In this document: one piece after another, positions 57,888 through 64,000 of the stretch | Layout of the letters: each line of letters opens with the position of its first letter | Numbering within the stretch: position 1 is the stretch's first letter | Source: CAYWIT01 sp964458415 | GTDB lineage: Bacteria; Pseudomonadota; Alphaproteobacteria; Micavibrionales; UBA2020 | Reading direction: 5' to 3' | Assembly (NCBI GenBank): GCA_964458415.1 | Contig: CAYWIT010000004.1 | Location: 62,001-126,000, forward strand | Length of the DNA stretch: 64,000 bases | Position numbers and translations under genes: made by a program | The notes under the pieces: generated by a model | Seen by the model: the letters and a program-made list of their open reading frames with translations, nothing else | The model's database searches: none | What the model was told of the DNA's origin: nothing

Positions 57888-60317
57888 ATGAAGCAGGGGT
57901 TTTTCTCCCGCATGGTGATGGCACTGGTTTCTCTGGGCGTTCTGGGCGCGATTGGCGCCGTCGGCGCCGTGAGCGCAGTGCTGTTTTATTTTGGGCGGGA
58001 TCTGCCGGATTACCGGGCGCTGGAAACCTACGAGCCCAAGATCGTTACCCGCGCCTATGCCGACGATGGCCGATTGCTGGCGGAATTTGCCGCGGAAAAG
58101 CGTGTGTTCGTGCCGGTTGAATCGGTGCCGCCTCTTGTCGTCAATGCCTTCCTTTCCGCCGAAGACAAGAATTTTTATAAACATGCGGGCGTGGATTTCA
58201 TGGGGGTTGTTCGCGCGGCTGTTGTGAATTTGCAGCAGATTGGCTCTGGCCGGAGGCCGAAAGGCGCTTCGACCATTACCCAGCAGGTCGCGAAAAATTT
58301 TTTGCTGACCAACGAGGTTTCCTATGAGCGCAAGATCAAGGAAGCGATCCTTTCTTTTCGCATCGAACAGGCCTTGTCCAAGGATCGCATCCTTGAATTA
58401 TACCTGAATGAAATTTTTCTGGGCGCCCGTGCTTACGGGGTCGCCGCCGCTTCGCTGGAATATTTCAACAAACCGCTGGATGAACTGACGCTGGAAGAAG
58501 CGGCGTTTCTGGCCGCGCTGCCCAAAGCGCCCAACAATTACAATCCTGAGAAATACTATGATGCGGCGGTGGAGCGGCGGAACTGGGTGATTGACCAGAT
58601 GGTTGAAAACGGTCATATCACGGAAGAGGAAGGGGAAAGCGCCAAGGCAAAACCGATCGTTGTATCGCGGCGCGATGAAAACCAGTATGTGAATTACCCC
58701 TATTTTGCGGAGGAGGTGCGCCGCAAGCTGCTGGAGCTTTACGGTGAAAAGGGGCTCTATGAGGGCGGGTTGATTGCCTATACGACGATGCGCCCCGATT
58801 ATCAGAAGGTGGCCGAGAAGGCGCTGCGCAACGGGTTGATCGGTTATGATGTGCGGCACGGTCTGCATAGCGCGGCATTGGCGCATATTGGCGTGGAGGA
58901 TTGGCAAAGCAAGCTGGCGCAGGTGGCGCTGCCGCCGGGAACGGGAGATTTCGAGCCGGCGGTCATACTGGAATCCGGGGATCAGCGGGCGGTGATTGGC
59001 CTGCGTTCCGGCAAGAAGGCGGTCATTACCTACAATAAAATGAAGTGGGCGAATAAAAAGGGCGAGAGCGCGCCGGAAAAAGTCAGTTCATTGCTGAAAA
59101 CAGGGGATGTCTGGCTAACGGAAACCGCGGGAGAAGAGGACAAAGGCCTGCCGGTTTACTGGCTGCGGCAGATCCCCAAAGTCTCCGGCGGGTTTATCGC
59201 GATGGATCCGCATACGGGCCGGATTTTTGCGATTTCCGGCGGCTTCAGCTATGAAACAAGCCAGTTTAACCGTGCCTCGCAGGCCTTGCGGCAGCCGGGC
59301 TCGGCTTTCAAGCCTTTTGTCTATCTGGCGGGGCTGGAGTCCGGATTTACGCCCGCAACGCTAATTCTGGACGCGCCCTTCGTGCTGGATCAGGGGCCGG
59401 GACTTGGGAAGTGGCGTCCGCAAAACTATACCGAGGATTTCGGCGGGCCAACGACGATGCGTATCGGCCTTGAAAAATCCCGCAACCTGATGACGATCCG
59501 GCTGGCCCATTATGTCGGCATGGATAAAATTGTGGCGCTGGTCCGCAGATTTGGCGTCATGGATGACTTGCCGCCGTTGCTGTCGATGTCGATCGGCGCC
59601 GGAGAAACAACCTTGTTGCGCATGGCGGCGGCCTATAGCGTGTTTGTCAATGGCGGGAAAAAGATAATGCCGACGATGATTGATCGCATTCAGGATAAAA
59701 AGGGAAAGACCATTTATGTACACGATCAGCGGCCCTGTGACGGCTGCGGCGCATTGGTGCCGTGGAACGGGCAGGAAACGCCGGAGATTCCCGATACCCG
59801 CGAACAGATTGCCGATGCGCGTCATATGTACCAGATCGTCTCCATGCTGGAAGGCGTCGTTCAGCGCGGTACTGGGGTCTTGCTGAAGGACGTCGGGCGG
59901 CCTGTCGCCGGAAAAACCGGAACGACGAATAATTCCAAGGACACTTGGTTCATGGGGTTTACGCCGGATCTGGTCATGGGCGTTTATATCGGTTTTGACG
60001 AGCCGCAGAGTCTGGGGGCCAAGGAAACGGGTTCCCGCGTTGCGGCGCCGGTGGTCAAGGAGTTCCTGCAACTGGCGTTGAAAGATATCCCGCCGGTGCC
60101 TTTCCGGGTGCCGCAAGGGATCCGTCTGGTGCAGATCAATGCGGAGACGGGAACGCGCGCCAGGCCAGGTGACGAGAAAACGATACTGGAATCCTTTGTC
60201 GCAGGAACGGAACCGAGCGATGAGCCGATGATGTTTACCGGCAAAGGGGTCAGCACGATTTCTGATGTGACTACCGTGGGGGAAAGCATCGATACGGGGC
60301 TGGGCGGGCTTTATTAG
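57888..60317 (+). CDS. mrcA: Class A penicillin-binding protein 1A
   Basis: The bifunctional peptidoglycan synthase is 809 residues. An N-terminal membrane anchor (residues 10-35) precedes the GT51 glycosyltransferase, with catalytic Glu 92 in FLSAEDKNFYKHAG and KGASTITQQVAKNF. An OB-like insert follows, then the transpeptidase with SxxK in QPGSAFKPFVYL, SxN in KSRNLMTIR and KTG in VAGKTGTTNNSKDTWF. It fits PBP1A with its central domain. The ATG at 57888 is preceded by AGGGCGG. It is the last gene of the dnaB-alr-mlaEF-mrcA series. Confidence 0.95.
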   Translation: MKQGFFSRMVMALVSLGVLGAIGAVGAVSAVLFYFGRDLPDYRALETYEPKIVTRAYADDGRLLAEFAAEKRVFVPVESVPPLVVNAFLSAEDKNFYKHAGVDFMGVVRAAVVNLQQIGSGRRPKGASTITQQVAKNFLLTNEVSYERKIKEAILSFRIEQALSKDRILELYLNEIFLGARAYGVAAASLEYFNKPLDELTLEEAAFLAALPKAPNNYNPEKYYDAAVERRNWVIDQMVENGHITEEEGESAKAKPIVVSRRDENQYVNYPYFAEEVRRKLLELYGEKGLYEGGLIAYTTMRPDYQKVAEKALRNGLIGYDVRHGLHSAALAHIGVEDWQSKLAQVALPPGTGDFEPAVILESGDQRAVIGLRSGKKAVITYNKMKWANKKGESAPEKVSSLLKTGDVWLTETAGEEDKGLPVYWLRQIPKVSGGFIAMDPHTGRIFAISGGFSYETSQFNRASQALRQPGSAFKPFVYLAGLESGFTPATLILDAPFVLDQGPGLGKWRPQNYTEDFGGPTTMRIGLEKSRNLMTIRLAHYVGMDKIVALVRRFGVMDDLPPLLSMSIGAGETTLLRMAAAYSVFVNGGKKIMPTMIDRIQDKKGKTIYVHDQRPCDGCGALVPWNGQETPEIPDTREQIADARHMYQIVSMLEGVVQRGTGVLLKDVGRPVAGKTGTTNNSKDTWFMGFTPDLVMGVYIGFDEPQSLGAKETGSRVAAPVVKEFLQLALKDIPPVPFRVPQGIRLVQINAETGTRARPGDEKTILESFVAGTEPSDEPMMFTGKGVSTISDVTTVGESIDTGLGGLY

Positions 60318-60684
60318 GCGCGCAGAGAACTACCAACCTAAGCCCCTGGACTTGTCAGCGGGGACGGGTAGATCTTTCCGACGCGTTTCTTCCGTCAGGT
60401 CGAGCATACCAAGTCCGGAGTGGATATTTGCAAGGGGCCCTCTGGTTTTTCCGGCGCTGCGGCTTCTGCGCTGAAATGCGGGAACAGGCCATCCCGTTGC
60501 GTGGTATCGACGGTTTTTCCAGTGACCAGCATCAGATCAAGATGATGGCCGGTTTTGATATTAGCTTCGTCAACCTGTCTCTTCAGTTCCTTGAACGGCA
60601 AGGCGACGGGAATAACAATGCCCCTTAGGTAAAATACAACGGGGAATATTCTATGCTAATACAATAATTTTTATTGAATATCAA
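60318..60684. other. 367-base gap between mrcA and the TerB-like gene, with a possible coding remnant (minus, 60395-60655)
   Basis: No recognised gene, tRNA or terminator is visible here. On the minus strand the frame from 60655 to 60395 is open (86 codons). It has coding-like sequence such as GIVIPVALPFKELKRQVDEA and KTGHHLDLMLVTGKTVDTTQ. It has no ATG or GTG near its 5' end; the only early start is TTG at 60601, without a Shine-Dalgarno sequence, and a TAG precedes the frame at 60658-60656. It may be a decayed gene, or a real one with a poor start. The 60640-60684 part is AT-rich and could hold the downstream region of the TerB-like gene. Confidence 0.4.
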
Positions 60685-61197
60685 TTAGTTAGTATAAATA
60701 TCAATACCCAGACGCAGTAAGAGCTCATCCAGCGCCGCCATAAAGCCGTTTTGTGGGCGCATCTGCCCCCGTTCCAGTTCGGCTTGGAAGGTTTCCTGCG
60801 TTACGGCCCCCCTGACGGCGCTACGAATCGCCTCAAGGTCAAGCCCAGCAAGCTGGTCAGCATGAAGCTTCTTTAAAATCGTCTCTTCAGACGGATGCAT
60901 TTCACCGTCGGCGCGGACCAGCAGACCGCCAAAATAGACCAGTTGTCCGCGCACGGCGGGGTCGTTGATATGGGGCAGCAGATCAGCGATATTTTTGGGA
61001 TTTTTGAGGTCGTCGGCAAGGGTGGCTTTTTGCTCCGTCGTCATGCCATGAACGCGATCCATATTGGCGAAGATTTTCTCGAGATGGGCAATCTCGGCAG
61101 CATGCAAAATGCCGTCGGCATGGGCGATGGTGATGACACAGCGCCACATGTAAAAGAGGCTGGTTGAAATGCTTTGTCCGGATGAATTTTCGTTCAT
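60685..61197 (-). CDS. TerB-like domain protein
   Basis: The 170-residue helical protein has the TerB-type repeats of helices with acidic metal-binding-like motifs: IAHADGILHAAEIAHLEKIF and VRADGEMHPSEETILKKL, each an ADG...E pattern. Related domains occur in tellurite-resistance TerB and in other envelope or stress proteins. No other ter gene is present, so a tellurite role is not supported. It lies 21 bases upstream of nothing on its strand except the gap; dsbD, also minus, is transcribed toward it with a 21-base gap. Confidence 0.75.
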   Translation of the reverse strand: MNENSSGQSISTSLFYMWRCVITIAHADGILHAAEIAHLEKIFANMDRVHGMTTEQKATLADDLKNPKNIADLLPHINDPAVRGQLVYFGGLLVRADGEMHPSEETILKKLHADQLAGLDLEAIRSAVRGAVTQETFQAELERGQMRPQNGFMAALDELLLRLGIDIYTN

Positions 61198-61218
61198 GTT
61201 GCTTTCCTTGTTGATAAA

Positions 61219-63156
61219 TTATTCCCCGGCAGCCACCGCAATGGCATCCAGCAGGGACCGTTTCGAAAGAAGCTCCGGCAGGACGATACCCTCCGGGGCG
61301 CCGGGCCCGTAGACGATGTTAAAGGGGATGCCGTATCGACCAAATTTCTTCAGATAGAGAGAGATGGATTCGTCGCGGTGCGTCCAGTCTGCCTGCAGCC
61401 GCAGGAAGTTTTCGGCGCCGATCGCGGTTTGAACATCCTCTTGTTCCAGCACCAGACGTTTGTTGGCTTTGCAGGTCAGGCACCAGTCCGCCGTGACATC
61501 GACAATCACGGTTTTCCCGTCTGCCAGCGCCGGGGCGATAAGGGCCTGATCGAATTTCTGCCAGCCCGTATCCAGCGTCGGCGTTGTCGAAATGGTGACA
61601 AGCACGTTGGCGAGCCAGAGCGCGGTCAGGGCGAGTGCCACCGCCAGAATTTTCTTCAGCGTGACCATCCATTTTCCGGGTTTTGGCATATGTTTGAAAA
61701 GCTTTGGCGAAAGGGCCAGCAAAATATAGGGGAAAGCCAGCCCCAGCCCCAGAAAAGTAAAAATGGTGAAGATGTCGAAAGTGCCGCGGGCGAGGGCGAA
61801 GCCGACGGCGGTGCCGAGAAACGGCGCCGTGCAGGGGGTCGCCAGCAGCGTGGCAAAGGCGCCGGTCAGGAAGTGCCCTGTCAGGGTGGGTTCGTGTTCA
61901 TGTTTGGCGGGAATATTTCTGGCGATGAAGCGTGGCAGCGGAATTTCAAAGGCACCCCACATGTTCAGGGCAAAAAGCACCAGCATGATGATCAGGAAAA
62001 CAAGAAAAGCGGGGTGCTGGAACTGCAGGCCCCAGCCAATGGTTGATCCGGCCGATTTAAGGGCGGCCAGAATGCCGGCCATCAGCCAGAAGGAGCATAA
62101 AATACCGAAGGCCGAAGCCATGAAGTTGCGGAAGATCGTCCGCCGGTTTTCTTTGCCGCCATGGCTGACGACGGAAAGAATTTTGAGCGACAGCACGGGC
62201 AGGACGCAGGGCATCAGGTTCAGGATAAGTCCGCCCAGAAAAGCGAAGAAGATGATGCGGAGATCAAGAAACTCCAGCAGCCCCTGCAGCGGCGTTTCAG
62301 GTGCGGGGACGGCTGTTGGTGCCACCGGTTCCAGCGTGAGTCCGGCTTGCTCGGCCAGAATATCGCCATCCACATAGGTCAGGGTAAAGTCTGTGGCCGA
62401 GAGCGCATTCTGTTGCATCTCCAGCGGATCCGTTGAATGGCTCATCAGGCGAAAAACCGTTTTTCCCGTTTCAGAATCGTGAGAGATTTGCGGGGCGCTG
62501 AAAATAATCCCGGATTCATGTTCAACGAACAGATCCGCGCCTTTGGAGGGGCTGTGCGGTAAAACAGATGTTGTGACAAGGTAGGTATTGTTGCCGCTGT
62601 CATAGGAGAGGGTCGGATTGTCAAACCGGAGGCCTGCCGCGGGAGCCGGAATTTTTTTCAACGCCGCCTGAAATTCTTCCGCCCGTGCGCTGGTAGCGCT
62701 TTCTCCGGCGGGCAGCGTAAAGGAGAGTTTATGTGTTTCGGGGACGCAAATATCCTTGCAGACAAGCAAATCAAGCTGCAGCGCAAGGTTGAGCGGGGCG
62801 CCAGGCGTTTCCGGCGTCAGGGTGACGGGAAAAATCACCGTATTCTTGTAGCCAAAGCTTTCAAGGTCAAGGGTGGTAAAGCGGTGCGGTGCGGGCCAGC
62901 TGATGACGGCGTCCTTCAGGTTTTCCGATCCGCTCCAGTCGAAATGCGGGGCAAGTCCGGCATCGCCCGGGTTGCGCCAATAGGTGTCCCACCCGGCGTC
63001 AAGATCCAGCCGGACGGCAAGGGGAATGCTTGCGTCCTGCCCAACGGCGGTCTGCGGGCTGAAAATTTCAGCGCGGACATGCTGGGGCTGCGGCGCCTGC
63101 GCAAAGGCCGCGGCGGCAAAGAATAAAGTGAAAAAGACGGCGAAAATCCGGTGCAT
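61219..63156 (-). CDS. Thiol:disulfide interchange protein (DsbD/ScsB family)
   Basis: The 645-residue protein has a signal peptide (RIFAVFFTLFFAAAAFAQA), then a periplasmic domain with LLVCKDICVPE. A DsbD-type membrane domain of about eight helices follows, containing NLMPCVLPVLSLK and ATPCTAPFLG, and the C-terminal thioredoxin domain has DVTADWCLTCKANKR. The cysteine pairs should relay electrons from cytoplasmic thioredoxin to periplasmic proteins. The long N-terminal region resembles ScsB-type rather than short CcdA proteins. The ATG at 63156 follows AAGGA. The cytoplasmic thioredoxin at 24.5 kb could be its donor. Confidence 0.9.
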   Translation of the reverse strand: MHRIFAVFFTLFFAAAAFAQAPQPQHVRAEIFSPQTAVGQDASIPLAVRLDLDAGWDTYWRNPGDAGLAPHFDWSGSENLKDAVISWPAPHRFTTLDLESFGYKNTVIFPVTLTPETPGAPLNLALQLDLLVCKDICVPETHKLSFTLPAGESATSARAEEFQAALKKIPAPAAGLRFDNPTLSYDSGNNTYLVTTSVLPHSPSKGADLFVEHESGIIFSAPQISHDSETGKTVFRLMSHSTDPLEMQQNALSATDFTLTYVDGDILAEQAGLTLEPVAPTAVPAPETPLQGLLEFLDLRIIFFAFLGGLILNLMPCVLPVLSLKILSVVSHGGKENRRTIFRNFMASAFGILCSFWLMAGILAALKSAGSTIGWGLQFQHPAFLVFLIIMLVLFALNMWGAFEIPLPRFIARNIPAKHEHEPTLTGHFLTGAFATLLATPCTAPFLGTAVGFALARGTFDIFTIFTFLGLGLAFPYILLALSPKLFKHMPKPGKWMVTLKKILAVALALTALWLANVLVTISTTPTLDTGWQKFDQALIAPALADGKTVIVDVTADWCLTCKANKRLVLEQEDVQTAIGAENFLRLQADWTHRDESISLYLKKFGRYGIPFNIVYGPGAPEGIVLPELLSKRSLLDAIAVAAGE

Positions 63157-63231
63157 GGCAGGGTTCCTTTTCAAGAAGAATCATACCCTAATTCGCTACC
63201 GGAAAGAAATAGTTACGGCAGGACTGCCGGA

Positions 63232-64000
63232 TTATCCGGAAATCGCACGTCTGAGAATTTCGATATCCTCGGCCAAGGCGCGGTCTGTTGCCATCAGCTC
63301 TTCAATCCGGCGGATGCCATGGATAATGGTTGTATGGTCGCGGCCGCCGAATTTCCGGCCGATTTCGGGAAGGGAGTGTTCGGTCAGGACTTTTGCCAGA
63401 TACATGGCAATTTGTCTTGGGCGGGCCACGTTGCGGGCGCGGCGTGGCGAGTGCATATCGGAAATCCGGATATTGTAATGCGCGGTCACCTTGCGCTGGA
63501 TATCCTCGATCGAAATGCGGCGGTCATGCGAGCGCAGCAGATCGCGCAACAGGTCCTCGGCGCTTTCGACGGTCAACGGTCTGCCGATCAGCTCGACATG
63601 GGCGATCAGGCGATTGAGGGCGCCTTCAAGCTCGCGCACGCTCGCGGCGATGCGGTGCGCCAGAAATTCCAGCACCTCCTGCGGCACATTGCGTTTCAGC
63701 ATAGCGCATTTTGATTGCAGGATGCCCAGGCGTAGCTCGTAGGTGGTCGGATGTATGTCGGCCACCAGACCCCAGCCGAGGCGCGAGCGCAGACGTTCCT
63801 CCAGACCGTCGAGATCTGTCGGACTTTTATCGGCGGAAATAATGATCTGGCGGTTCTGGTCGATCAGCGCGTTGAAGGTGTGGAAGAATTCTTCCTGTGT
63901 TGATTCCTTGCCGCAGATGAACTGGATATCGTCGATCATCAGCACATCGACATTGCGGCACTGTTCCTTGAAAGACATCATGTCCTTGCTGCGCAAGGCG
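63232..64000 (-). CDS. dnaA: Chromosomal replication initiator DnaA, 3' part only
   Basis: The frame is open at the window edge, so the N-terminal part (domains I, II and most of the Walker A region) lies beyond. What is present runs from LRSKDMMSFKEQCRNV through Walker B LMIDDIQFICGK and the sensor region DLDGLEERLRSRLGWGL to the DNA-binding domain IV, with the signature GGRDHTTIIHGIRRIEEL. It binds DnaA boxes and melts the origin. I saw no DnaA-box cluster in the window, so oriC is not here. A short GC hairpin (63216-63229) lies just past the stop. Confidence 0.95.
   Translation of the reverse strand, partial: ALRSKDMMSFKEQCRNVDVLMIDDIQFICGKESTQEEFFHTFNALIDQNRQIIISADKSPTDLDGLEERLRSRLGWGLVADIHPTTYELRLGILQSKCAMLKRNVPQEVLEFLAHRIAASVRELEGALNRLIAHVELIGRPLTVESAEDLLRDLLRSHDRRISIEDIQRKVTAHYNIRISDMHSPRRARNVARPRQIAMYLAKVLTEHSLPEIGRKFGGRDHTTIIHGIRRIEELMATDRALAEDIEILRRAISG

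Noticed and set aside
60318..60684. tRNA or small RNA gene in the gap after mrcA
   Set aside because: No cloverleaf, T-loop sequence or convincing terminator could be found by eye.
60685..61197. Tellurite-resistance locus
   Set aside because: Only a single TerB-like domain protein is present, with no terA, terC, terD or terZ neighbours.
63216..63229. CGGCA-ggac-TGCCG hairpin past the dnaA stop as a terminator
   Set aside because: It lacks a T run in the minus-strand direction, so it does not meet the usual pattern.

Overview
The window is an ordinary-looking stretch of chromosome from an alphaproteobacterium (GC-rich, roughly 55-60% by eye). Three conserved gene orders support this: the ppsR-aroE-coaE-dnaQ cluster with fabD-fabG beyond it, rpsF-rpsR-rplI-dnaB-alr followed by mlaE-mlaF, and ihfB-lapA. 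ETF-ubiquinone oxidoreductase, a DmdC-type acyl-CoA dehydrogenase and a probable nadABC repressor site point the same way. I cannot place it below class; a Rhodospirillales or Micavibrio-like relative is only a guess. It encodes lipid A/Kdo enzymes (waaA, lpxK, an LpxL-type acyltransferase), so it is Gram-negative with LPS. I saw no tRNA, rRNA, insertion sequence, prophage or CRISPR array.

Layout. 1-8.3 kb: 3' part of a PTS enzyme I gene, then (minus) a TPR protein with ispE, a lipase-like hydrolase, and the tldD-pmbA protease pair. 8.4-20.7 kb is the least ordinary part: an 812-residue orphan protein, ETF-QO, a uracil-DNA glycosylase-like protein without iron-sulphur cysteines, a small membrane protein behind a perfect sigma70 promoter, a lytic transglycosylase without signal peptide, an acyl-CoA dehydrogenase, a carboxylesterase, rsmD, two tandem secreted paralogues with conserved cysteines, and a small gene interrupted at a run of nine A. 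20.8-24 kb: waaA-lpxK-lpxL, translationally coupled. 24-25.2 kb: three thioredoxin-fold genes in tandem, followed by duplicated terminator hairpins. 25.3-30 kb (minus): fabD-fabG, dnaQ, coaE, aroE, ppsR. 30.2-36.6 kb: a flavoprotein reductase, a membrane protein and a 2Fe-2S ferredoxin, then pheS-pheT, with lapA and ihfB convergent to them.

36.8-41.1 kb: a small heat-shock protein with a sigma32-like promoter, then nadA-nadB-nadC (aspartate to nicotinate mononucleotide) behind a promoter carrying two copies of a palindromic operator. 41-46 kb: a DinG-family helicase, an acetyltransferase and lysS. 46-52 kb: a copper/silver export operon made of a small Met/His-rich periplasmic protein and CusC, CusB and CusA homologues. 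52.2-60.3 kb: ribosomal proteins S6, S18 and L9, a strong terminator, dnaB, alr, a lipid-transport ABC pair (mlaE-mlaF, without mlaD) and PBP1A. 60.3-64 kb: a 370-base gap with a possible coding remnant, then (minus) a TerB-like protein, a DsbD/ScsB-type thiol-disulfide protein and the 3' part of dnaA.

Most genes are housekeeping. No complete new defence or secretion system is evident. The best leads for something undescribed are the secreted three-cysteine paralogues (18.6-20.4 kb), the A9-interrupted gene beside them, the 812-residue orphan, and the double nadA operator.
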